45,159 nucleotides of DNA from Legionella qingyii (GTDB taxonomy: Bacteria > Pseudomonadota > Gammaproteobacteria > Legionellales > Legionellaceae), in the NCBI RefSeq assembly GCF_003184185.1, contig NZ_QHJG01000038.1:1-45159 (forward strand). The letters run 5' to 3'. This document shows positions 33,890 to 41,557 of this stretch, piece by piece (the stretch's first letter is position 1; each line of letters starts with the position of its first letter). The translations under genes and the position numbers were made by a program. The notes under the pieces are model-generated. The model was not told the origin of the DNA. It did no database searches and worked only from the letters and a program-made list of their open reading frames with translations.

Positions 33890-34759
33890 TTAACTTGAAG
33901 AACTTAAGCGTTTTTTCATTAGAAAAATTTTCATTCTCTGAATTGGATTTCGATTTCCCCAAGGCATCCATCCTATGCGATGTTTACACAAGTAGGGATC
34001 AAATACATGATATCTTGGCAGTGCATAAATAGTACCGCGATGAAGCAATATTTTTAAAGCTTCAGCGCCCATAACCCCCGCACATAATTGACAGGCAATT
34101 ATTGTTGACGGCCCCTTTTCTAAATCAAAATTAACTCGACTTGGATCAACCAAATAATGCCTATTAAAAAGCTTAGGGTTTAGTCCAACCAAAAAACGAA
34201 CAGGAAGCTCTTCAGTATTGTATCCATTAAATTGAAAGTACTCTTCAAACGTCATTTGACCTGGCATCACGACCAAATAACAAGCCCCCATCCCTATGGG
34301 GCCGGCAGTAATTGCCGGTATATTCATTTCATAAGCTCGTTTAAATACCTGGGCTCTTATATCTAAAACAAAAAAATCCAAGCCATCTACATATAGATCC
34401 ACCCCAGATAGAAATTCGTTGATATTATGCTGATTAATTCCTTCTTTAAAACAGGAAATTTTGACATTTGGGTTGATATCTTGGGCCATTTGGACAAGTA
34501 CATCAATTTTGGGTTGATGAAGAGAACTTAAGGTGGCGCCAACTTGTCTGTTAAAATTTTGGATTTCAAAATTATCCATCTCTGCAAGATGGAATTGTTC
34601 TACGCCTAAACGAACCAGGGTGAGTAAATGAATTCCGCCAACGCCACCAAGCCCTGCGATTGCAACTTTCTTTGTTCTAAGAAAAATCTGCTCTTCTTCA
34701 GTAAGCCAACCGATGTTACGATTGAACGCATTTAAATAATCAAACTGTTCGTGCCCCAT
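33890..34759 (-). CDS. ThiF/E1-like adenylyltransferase (MoeY-type, probably truncated)
   Basis: 289 aa. The ThiF/MoeB/E1 Rossmann domain begins with VAIAGLGGVGG (32-42) and has MDNFEIQNFNRQ (61-72), the ATP-binding Asp/Arg motif, and DGLDFF (125-130). Such proteins adenylate a C-terminal carboxylate of a ubiquitin-like or sulfur-carrier protein. The domain lies in a family where ThiF is joined to a nitroreductase, as in mycobacterial Rv1355c (MoeY); here a stop after LSSSS cuts it from a decayed nitroreductase in the same frame. No catalytic Cys or Cys4 zinc site is obvious. The upstream gene is a GNAT-like protein on the same strand. Confidence 0.75.
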   Translation of the reverse strand: MGHEQFDYLNAFNRNIGWLTEEEQIFLRTKKVAIAGLGGVGGIHLLTLVRLGVEQFHLAEMDNFEIQNFNRQVGATLSSLHQPKIDVLVQMAQDINPNVKISCFKEGINQHNINEFLSGVDLYVDGLDFFVLDIRAQVFKRAYEMNIPAITAGPIGMGACYLVVMPGQMTFEEYFQFNGYNTEELPVRFLVGLNPKLFNRHYLVDPSRVNFDLEKGPSTIIACQLCAGVMGAEALKILLHRGTIYALPRYHVFDPYLCKHRIGWMPWGNRNPIQRMKIFLMKKRLSSSS

Positions 34760-34815
34760 AATTAATTCCTTATCATTTTAGAATTAAATCATTCTTTTAA
34801 ATTATAATTCCCTTT

Positions 34816-35619
34816 TTATTTAATTAATTTGATTTTTATCATTGTTATCATTAGAAGCACAATTGTATAAACAGGTTTAGTCGTCTTACATCTCATGATT
34901 TTATGATAAAGTTTAGGTTGTTTTATCAAATGGTTATGGAATCCACGCACTGCAAGATTCAATGTATTTTTCATCGTAATTGGATTCAGGAAAAAAACTT
35001 GCTCTCCTTGCTCAGAATGACGATTAATTTTATTGAAATACTTGTCCATTTTTGTAGAAGAATGTCCTTTTTTATGAAATGTAGAATTTATTTTTTCAGA
35101 TAAGTTATAGGTAATTACATTACCATTTTCAATTCGATATTTATCAATATTTAATTTTTTTAAAGTATCAAGCATTAATTGAACGATATGAGATGGTGTT
35201 TTTTCATTGGGGTTTGGCCAACAAGGAGTATATTTCAGCGAATATTCCAAGGTACCCGATGATGAAGCTAAACCGCAACAGTATTTATTTTTAAAAGGAT
35301 ATAATAAAAATAATTTTAAAACATGTTTTGTCATGGCATATGAAATAATACCCGAATGCTTATAAGATGCATCAACAACCACGTTTCCAAAATAAACTAA
35401 TACATCCTTTTTAAGATGTATTATAGAAACACCTATGGTTGCAACAAGTTTTTTTGTTTTCTTATCGTAAAAGAGTAGTACGTAATCTCTTGGGGCCAAA
35501 TATTCAAGCAAAGTCTCCTTGTCTAAAAATAAATACTCTTGATGAAGGGTTACATACTCGGATTTTTGCTTACTACTTAATAGGGCGGGCTTTACAACAA
35601 CTAAATCTATTTTTTTCAT
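34816..35619 (-). CDS. GNAT-like acyltransferase, probable
   Basis: 267 aa from the ATG at 35619, with AGGTG 5 nt upstream. Residues 45-105 form alternating strands ending in VYFGNVVVDASYKHSGIISY, similar to the acetyl-CoA-binding motif A of GNAT proteins (V-x-P/D-x2-[RK]-x-x-G-[IL]); the canonical Q/RxxGxG/A is only partly kept. The C-terminal half is basic and ends with a hydrophobic tail (TIVLLMITMIKIKL) that may be membrane-associated. It lies 56 nt upstream of the ThiF-like gene on the same strand, so the two are likely one unit. Substrate unknown. Confidence 0.5.
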   Translation of the reverse strand: MKKIDLVVVKPALLSSKQKSEYVTLHQEYLFLDKETLLEYLAPRDYVLLFYDKKTKKLVATIGVSIIHLKKDVLVYFGNVVVDASYKHSGIISYAMTKHVLKLFLLYPFKNKYCCGLASSSGTLEYSLKYTPCWPNPNEKTPSHIVQLMLDTLKKLNIDKYRIENGNVITYNLSEKINSTFHKKGHSSTKMDKYFNKINRHSEQGEQVFFLNPITMKNTLNLAVRGFHNHLIKQPKLYHKIMRCKTTKPVYTIVLLMITMIKIKLIK

Positions 35620-35842
35620 AAAACACCTAAACAAAATTTTTCATTTAACTATTTCTCCTATCCTCGAGTGTGATAATTCACACTGCCCTTCCATAAATAT
35701 GAGATGTATACTTAAAGCCAACAAAGCACTTTACAATCTTTAGACTAGTATAGTACAATATTTATACGTATTGTTTTATTTTTAATATTTATTTGTTATG
35801 CCAGTCTGTTAAAAAATAAATTCAATACTGATTCATGGGATT

Positions 35843-36418
35843 ATGCGATATAAAGTTACCGAGCAATTTGCACGAGGCGAAGAAAAAATAATTGCAGAAT
35901 TTAGTGACTTAAATGATACTCACCTCTTCATCGCAAAAAAATCAGCTTACACAGAACTGGAAAAACAAAACATTATTTTTAGACTCTATGACGATTCAGA
36001 TTTATTACATGAATTTAATAGGGAACATATCTCTGTTGCCTATGCAAAATATGCAGAAGGAAATGGAGATCTTAATTTCGTTCAGTTTTCATTCCACGTA
36101 ATGATTAAAACAGAGAATACTTTAGAAAAGACAGGGATTGCGAACTTTAATGATAAAAATGATGCGAATTTATTCATGGTTGGCAAATGCGAAACAGATA
36201 AAACCCTACTCGACAGCGATCTCTTATTTCTATTTAAAGAACAAAACCTGATAGATACCTTAAACAGAACGATCACTATTCATCGGAAAAAAGAAACAAC
36301 TCGCGTTACACGAAATGAAAAAGGAGCAAAATTTCATCCCACCCCGATGCCAAGACGTCCAACACCGCCTGGTGGGCCTAGTGATTGTTGGATTGAAGAA
36401 GATGATGAAAATAATTAA
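35843..36418 (+). CDS. Tandem-domain protein of unknown function, candidate effector
   Basis: 191 aa. Two related modules of about 65 residues: IIAEFSDLNDTHLFIAKKS with LLHEFNRE, and GIANFNDKNDANLFMVGKC with LIDTLNRT, at about 15-62 and 100-145. After the second module come a basic stretch (HRKKETTRVTRN), a Pro-rich segment (TPMPRRPTPPGGP) and an acidic end (IEEDDENN) like those in Dot/Icm secretion signals. No signal peptide or membrane segment. CATGGGA is 3-5 nt before the ATG. No family recognised. Confidence 0.65.
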   Translation: MRYKVTEQFARGEEKIIAEFSDLNDTHLFIAKKSAYTELEKQNIIFRLYDDSDLLHEFNREHISVAYAKYAEGNGDLNFVQFSFHVMIKTENTLEKTGIANFNDKNDANLFMVGKCETDKTLLDSDLLFLFKEQNLIDTLNRTITIHRKKETTRVTRNEKGAKFHPTPMPRRPTPPGGPSDCWIEEDDENN

Positions 36419-36465
36419 AAAATAGAACAGAATCGATGCGAACTTATATAGCCGCTCGATCGCTG

Positions 36466-36795
36466 TCAAAATTGTGGCTCAGGCTTAGAAGAAATTGCTT
36501 CATCTGTAAGTTCATCGATAAAAGCCTCTAGAATTTCCCTAATTGCATCGTGAATATTTTTTTTGGTCTCATTATCTATATTTTTAATAAATTGTTCTGG
36601 TTGGTTCAGAAGAAGATCTAAAGTGATGACTTCTTTAGGTAAGGAATCATGCGATTTTCCATCGATAATAAGCTTAATTGCATTAACTATACTAGAATCC
36701 TTTTGGTTCCTTAGACGATTTAGTATCGTTTGAACATGGATCTTAAATGTATTGATTTCGATAAAAAATTTATAATTGTTCGATTTAAGCATCAT
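36466..36795 (-). CDS. Small helical protein, uncharacterised
   Basis: 109 aa, acidic and helical, with a conserved-looking core (AIREILEAFIDELTDEAISS) and no secretion signal. It is read on the strand opposite to its neighbours and has no clear ribosome site; convincing amino-acid composition and absence of a competing frame support it. Function unknown. Confidence 0.45.
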   Translation of the reverse strand: MMLKSNNYKFFIEINTFKIHVQTILNRLRNQKDSSIVNAIKLIIDGKSHDSLPKEVITLDLLLNQPEQFIKNIDNETKKNIHDAIREILEAFIDELTDEAISSKPEPQF

Positions 36796-36879
36796 AAATA
36801 TTTAATTAATTAAAATTCTTGCCACAAATAACAAAAAGTAGCAATATTGTATAACAATATATAACTTCATTCCATTTTC

Positions 36880-37761
36880 ATGCAAAGCAAATCTGCTTTT
36901 TTCGCTCCTTCGAACTATTATTCAATAGATAATTTTGACTCCACTTTTCGAAAACTTGTATTAGATGCCTATGCGAAACGATTTAATAGTACGTCAGATG
37001 CTAAACTCTATTTGGCTATTTGCGGTATTGACTTGGAATCCACCGTCAAAATTCTTTTAACAATGGAAGAAAATAATTTACTCAATATCTCCATAGAACA
37101 AGCTATTTTTTCACCAGTTGGGTGTGGTGATATTGCAAATGCATTTTGTACCTTGATGACCGGAGATGCAATGATTTCTCCCAGAACGGGAACATATTCT
37201 ATAGCGAGCCTTGGCGAAGAACTCGAGAATGACTTGCCTAAAGTTGTTCGCATTGATATACCAGGACACTCCTATGTCATGGTAGCTTGTGAAAAAACAT
37301 CTCAAGGAGTTTGGGGATATATTTATCAATCAAACGTAGCTTATGCGATGGAGGATAACGCTTTTTCTCTCGCGGCTTGGTTGATGGACGCCAAGTCCTC
37401 AAAAACAAATCTATCAGAACATTTGCAAAAATTAGCTCGACTGCTTAACCCCGTTGTTTCTCATTTAGAAAAAGAAATCATCTATCTTGAGTTATATTCC
37501 GCAAACCCCATAGTTGAGGTAAAAGTTCCTGCAAACATGCAAGAAATGATCTCATATATTAATGAAAATATTTTTTTCAAATACAAAATCAAGGCTGTTT
37601 GTCCTCAAGATATGCTATTTATTGCGGAACGAATCAGAAACATGATAACCCAAGACTCAGAAGAACAAGAACAATCTCTTGATGTCTATCTTTCTAAAAT
37701 GAGAGAAGAACTGGAAGATTGTACTGAATTGGAATGCCAAACACTAATAGAGCCCTCATGA
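36880..37761 (+). CDS. Possible papain-like cysteine protease, candidate effector
   Basis: 293 aa, no signal peptide. The arrangement SPVGCGDIANAFC (Cys82 at the start of a helix), DIPGHSYVMVA (His130 at the start of a strand) and GYIYQSN (Asn152 or Gln150 in the next strand) resembles the Cys-His-Asn/Asp order of papain-like and YopT/transglutaminase-type enzymes. Helices before (20-70) and a long helical acidic tail (QDSEEQEQSLDVYLSKMREELEDC) surround the core; the acidic end fits a Dot/Icm signal. No strong ribosome site is seen before the ATG. The assignment is by motif order only. Confidence 0.5.
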   Translation: MQSKSAFFAPSNYYSIDNFDSTFRKLVLDAYAKRFNSTSDAKLYLAICGIDLESTVKILLTMEENNLLNISIEQAIFSPVGCGDIANAFCTLMTGDAMISPRTGTYSIASLGEELENDLPKVVRIDIPGHSYVMVACEKTSQGVWGYIYQSNVAYAMEDNAFSLAAWLMDAKSSKTNLSEHLQKLARLLNPVVSHLEKEIIYLELYSANPIVEVKVPANMQEMISYINENIFFKYKIKAVCPQDMLFIAERIRNMITQDSEEQEQSLDVYLSKMREELEDCTELECQTLIEPS

Positions 37762-37890
37762 CTACAGGAATTCAATTTTTTGCCTTTTGAAATACAGAAA
37801 ATCTGTCAACAATACAGTAAGACCGCCCCTATTTTTTATTTTTGCACAATTATGTTACAATGTGATCAATGATCAATTTGGAATTAATAC

Positions 37891-39114
37891 GTGTGTTCCT
37901 TAGTATCTCCAAAGAATTATCAATGGGTAGCCAGTCTCTATTTTTTTCAAAGCATGCCCTACGTGGTTGTCACCTTAATTGCGACAATCATGTATCAACA
38001 ATATGGAATGACCAATACACAGGCTGCATTTTTAACCAGTTTATTCATGCTACCATGGACAATTAAGCCTCTTTTCGCTCCTTTTCTGGAACATCTTGCT
38101 ACGAAAAAAAAATTAACACTCTATGCGCAAGTTAGTATAAGCCTGATTTTTATCATATTAGCATTTTGTGTCGACAACTCCTATTTTCTTATGATCAGCT
38201 CAATAGGTTTTGTGGGTCTTGCTTTGATTTCTTCGCTGCATGATATTGTTTCAGATGGCATTTATTTACTTAATTTAAGTCATGAAGAACAAAAAAAATA
38301 TGTCGCTTTACGTAGCTTTTTTTATCAAATGGGTCGGTTAATTATTAAGGGTGGGTTATTGGCTCTAATTGGCAGTTTAGCCGTGTATTATGAACTTAAT
38401 GTATGGCAAATATTCTTCCTGAGCTTATTTGTAATAGCCCTTTTACTCACTTTTTATCATCAAGCCAAAATCCCGGAAAACCAATCCAAAAAAGAATCGT
38501 TAAATCTGAATTATTACGAAATTTTTAAAACACTTCTTTTTGATACTCAAATCTTCCCAATATTGCTCTTTATCTTTTTATACAATTTTTCTGAAGCACA
38601 AATGCAAAAAATTATTCCTTTATTTTTGCTGGATAAACAAGGGTTAGGACTCAATGTATCTCAGGTTGGACAACTTTATGGAATAATTGGCGGTATTTTT
38701 CTGATGCTGGGTATTTTTGTTTCAGGCTGGCTCATTACTCGTTATGCCTTCGAAAAGTGCCTAAAAAATGTGACTTTATTCTTGCTTATGGGGCATTTTC
38801 TTTACCTTTTATTTCCATTTTTTCATGCACACGACGTACTACTTTATCTGGTCATTTTATTGAATCAATTTACGGTAGGATTAGCTAATGGCACTTATAT
38901 GGGCTATCTCTTAATGATTGCCAATAGAAGTAATTATCCGATGTCCATGTATAGTGTCTGTACTTCGATCATGGCATCAAGTTACGTATTTTTTGGCGCA
39001 TTTAGTGGCTGGATAGAGCAAAAAATGGGTTACTCCGGCTTTTTCTTTTATATTTTTGCAGCAAATGCAGCCCTCGTCATTATAACCCGTAGAGCGATGA
39101 ATAAATATGATTGA
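37891..39114 (+). CDS. AmpG-like MFS transporter
   Basis: 407 aa starting with GTG; about 12 hydrophobic segments. SLFMLPWTIKPLFAPFLE (49-66) is the AmpG/PAT-subfamily hallmark at the segment 2-3 loop (E. coli AmpG carries muropeptides). HDIVSDGIYLLNL (117-129) matches the conserved D-x2-xDGI of this group. Muropeptide, acyl-CoA or siderophore export/uptake are known substrates of the group, so none can be chosen here. The last 8 nt overlap the LuxR-type gene, indicating translational coupling. An upstream ATG at 37869 is in a different frame. Confidence 0.8.
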   Translation: MCSLVSPKNYQWVASLYFFQSMPYVVVTLIATIMYQQYGMTNTQAAFLTSLFMLPWTIKPLFAPFLEHLATKKKLTLYAQVSISLIFIILAFCVDNSYFLMISSIGFVGLALISSLHDIVSDGIYLLNLSHEEQKKYVALRSFFYQMGRLIIKGGLLALIGSLAVYYELNVWQIFFLSLFVIALLLTFYHQAKIPENQSKKESLNLNYYEIFKTLLFDTQIFPILLFIFLYNFSEAQMQKIIPLFLLDKQGLGLNVSQVGQLYGIIGGIFLMLGIFVSGWLITRYAFEKCLKNVTLFLLMGHFLYLLFPFFHAHDVLLYLVILLNQFTVGLANGTYMGYLLMIANRSNYPMSMYSVCTSIMASSYVFFGAFSGWIEQKMGYSGFFFYIFAANAALVIITRRAMNKYD

Positions 39115-39847
39115 TTTGCTCGTAATATTAGAAAATGAATTGGTACAGGCCTCCTCACTCACTGATTGCGACCATGCGTTGCGTTCTTATTTGAATAAAA
39201 AAGGCATTACAACATTTTCATTCACGTATTATGCCTATCATCCAAATTCAGCGAATCGCTTAAAATATGATATGTGTTCTGCCAATTTCAAATCATGGCA
39301 TCAACATTATCTTGCGGAACAATACCATAATATCGATAGCACACTGAATTTTGTTTATAACAACCATTTGCCGATCTATTGGAATTTAAAACAACAATTA
39401 GCTCAAGCAACATGTGAATCAGAGCGAAAAATGAGAGAAGACTCTATTGCTTTTGGTGCGGAATCGGGTCTATCAATTCCTATTCATGGTCCGCATAATA
39501 ATTTTGCAATTCTGTTACTCGTGCAAATGCAAAATCAACAATGCCACTTGCAAGAAAACCGAGCCCAATATGAATTCTTTGTTGCAGCACATCACTATTA
39601 TCACTACATCCAGCCCCATCTTTTAGATCAGGTAAGCGAAAAAGAGGCTTTTCATTTAACCCAACGTGAAATTCAATGCTTGTTATTGATTGCAGAACAA
39701 TTTTCAGTCAAAGAGATGTCGCAACGACTTGAGCTCAGTGAGAGAACTATTAATTTCCATATTCAAAAAATCAATAAAAAATTAGGGACTAAAAATAAAT
39801 ATCAATCTTTGACCAAGGCATTGGAATTTCAATTATTAACATTATGA
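39107..39847 (+). CDS. LuxR-type quorum-sensing regulator (solo)
   Basis: 246 aa. N-terminal autoinducer-binding domain (1-165) with residues equivalent to the acyl-homoserine-lactone contacts of LuxR/TraR at a constant offset of seven: Trp64 (W57), Tyr68 (Y61), Asp77 (D70) and Trp92 (W85), plus Gly121 near G113; P71 is replaced by Ser78. C-terminal LuxR helix-turn-helix (about 183-240) with LTQREIQCLLLIAEQFSVKE and LSERTINFHIQKINKKLG. No luxI synthase is in the window, so it is a solo. It overlaps the transporter gene by 8 nt and is followed by a lux-box-like palindrome and the chitinase gene. Confidence 0.88.
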   Translation: MIDLLVILENELVQASSLTDCDHALRSYLNKKGITTFSFTYYAYHPNSANRLKYDMCSANFKSWHQHYLAEQYHNIDSTLNFVYNNHLPIYWNLKQQLAQATCESERKMREDSIAFGAESGLSIPIHGPHNNFAILLLVQMQNQQCHLQENRAQYEFFVAAHHYYHYIQPHLLDQVSEKEAFHLTQREIQCLLLIAEQFSVKEMSQRLELSERTINFHIQKINKKLGTKNKYQSLTKALEFQLLTL

Positions 39848-39849
39848 TC

Positions 39850-39891
39850 CCCCTGTCATAATTGACAGTGGTTATTTATTAACCATGGGGA
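39850..39891 (+). promoter_or_regulatory. Lux-box-like palindrome upstream of the chitinase
   Basis: CTGTCATAATTGACAG at 39853-39868 is a dyad with CTG-N10-CAG, the spacing of LuxR/TraR boxes. It overlaps a TTGACA hexamer (39862-39867). A second hairpin (GGTTA/TAACC, about 39870-39884) follows, and CCCC/GGGG flanks close the pair, so the transcript could form a three-way junction. TAAAAT at 39893-39898 would place the dyad near -43, as in LuxR-activated promoters. The assignment is positional and untested. Confidence 0.5.
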
Positions 39892-39926
39892 GTAAAATTT
39901 AACTCCCTGTCTATTGGAGGTTCATA

Positions 39927-41444
39927 ATGACTTTTGTAAAGAAAATTATGCGAATAACCACGCTTACTGCTTTTCTAATTCCCGCAGTAGCAAATGCAGC
40001 ATTAACCTTATACACCACCAATTGGTCTATGTATGGTCAAAACCCTTATGAATATGATGGCGCTTATAAAATTGGTCGATCTTATGGGCAATTAGCTTAT
40101 GTTTCCAATCCAGAAATGGTTGCTCAATTTAACAAGGCGGATGTCATCGCCTGGAGTTTCTTACAAGTATGGAATAGTAACGATCCTAATCAAGCACAAT
40201 ACCAAATTCCCTCCAGCTGGGATGGTTTAATGCATTTTGCTGATCTTTGGGGTGAGTTACCCCTAGAAGGATCCTGGGTATCTCCCTTGCCTCCTGAAAC
40301 CAAAAATTTCCTTAATTTTTGCGCGGCGAACCAAGGCGCTTGCGCTTCGGTGCAAACGAATGGCAATACAGGTCAAAAAGAATTATTCAATTACTCAGAT
40401 CAAAAAGGTGTAGGACAACTCAATAGCTTTGGCGCCTTTATTAATTCCAACAAATATACCGCCAAGCGTATTATTGCTATTGGTGGGGCAAATACCGTAG
40501 AGAATCAAGGGATCAGCACTGCCACATTCGCAGCCATTTTTGCCAATCAAAATAAATTCCTGAATCAATTCAAATCATGGATGGATCATTTTAAAAATTT
40601 AAAAGGAATTGATTATGATTTCGAACCACCAATTGATCTACAAACGGGCGGTCAATTACCAGCTGATGCTAATACCCTGGATGACTACAAACACCTTTTT
40701 GATTTAGTTAAAGCCAGTCGTCAAACTTTAGGAAAAGATGCATATATCTCAGTAACAATCACAGTAAATAAAGATTATTTGGAAAAAATCAATCAATCAG
40801 TTGATGGCGGTTGGTTTAAACAAATCGCAATTTACGCTGATAGTGTTAATTTAATGACTTATGATTTACATGGACCATGGTCACAAAGCAGTGATCCCTA
40901 TACCGCAGTTCATGCTTATTTAAAGCAACCGGACACCAGCCGTAAAGATGAGTTTGCGATTAACTATGCAACGGATTCCATTACAGAACAAGTTCTCGCA
41001 TATGGAATGCCCAAGGGAAAATTACAAATTGGATTAGCGGCTTATGGACGAGGTTTTTCTGGGGTAGATACGGGTGAAAATCCTGCTCTTCCGGGTTTTG
41101 AACAACATTGGACTGGCGCCAGTCATTTTGCTTCTGAATATTCAATACAAGATGGTCTATTACCTTATAAGGCCGTTGATAAATTGGTGAAACAGCTGGG
41201 TTATAAGATTTTTCATATAAATGCCTTGGATGAGAACAATAATTCTTTTATCACGGGCTCTTATCTCTACAATTCATCAGCCAAACAATTTATCGGCTAC
41301 CAATCTCCAGAGGTAGTAAAGGCTGTATGTCGATTTATTAAGAGCAAACAACTCAAAGGTGCCATTATGTGGAGTGCTGATACAGACTTACCAGTTTCTA
41401 ACCCAAACAGTCTGGTTGCTTCTTACAAAAGCCTATGTAATTAA
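39927..41444 (+). CDS. Secreted GH18 chitinase
   Basis: 505 aa. Hydrolyses beta-1,4-N-acetylglucosamine polymers. A Sec signal peptide (MTFVKKIMRI, cleavage after ANA, about residue 24) precedes the GH18 barrel: substrate-binding IIAIGG (182-187), the catalytic DxxDxDxE-type motif GIDYDFE with acid Glu233, MTYDLHGPW (about 305-313), and the C-terminal GAIMWSADTD strand. Export by type II secretion is typical of Legionella chitinases. GGAGG lies about 6 nt before ATG. Position directly after the lux-box-like dyad and LuxR solo suggests density-dependent control. A family-B palindrome follows the stop codon. Confidence 0.9.
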   Translation: MTFVKKIMRITTLTAFLIPAVANAALTLYTTNWSMYGQNPYEYDGAYKIGRSYGQLAYVSNPEMVAQFNKADVIAWSFLQVWNSNDPNQAQYQIPSSWDGLMHFADLWGELPLEGSWVSPLPPETKNFLNFCAANQGACASVQTNGNTGQKELFNYSDQKGVGQLNSFGAFINSNKYTAKRIIAIGGANTVENQGISTATFAAIFANQNKFLNQFKSWMDHFKNLKGIDYDFEPPIDLQTGGQLPADANTLDDYKHLFDLVKASRQTLGKDAYISVTITVNKDYLEKINQSVDGGWFKQIAIYADSVNLMTYDLHGPWSQSSDPYTAVHAYLKQPDTSRKDEFAINYATDSITEQVLAYGMPKGKLQIGLAAYGRGFSGVDTGENPALPGFEQHWTGASHFASEYSIQDGLLPYKAVDKLVKQLGYKIFHINALDENNNSFITGSYLYNSSAKQFIGYQSPEVVKAVCRFIKSKQLKGAIMWSADTDLPVSNPNSLVASYKSLCN

Positions 41445-41451
41445 TCCTTTA

Positions 41452-41484
41452 TAGCCTGGGTGCAGCGCAATGGAACCCAGGCTA
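41452..41484. repeat. Short palindromic repeat, family B
   Basis: TAGCCTGGGT and ACCCAGGCTA are perfect 10-bp arms around GCAGCGCAATGGA. It lies 7 nt after the chitinase stop codon and shares its core with copies at 6407 and 30304. Confidence 0.85.
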
Positions 41485-41557
41485 CAAGACTATAAGACTT
41501 GAATCATTGCGTTCCATTAACTATGATTTGAAATATATAATTTCAAAATCAAGATCG

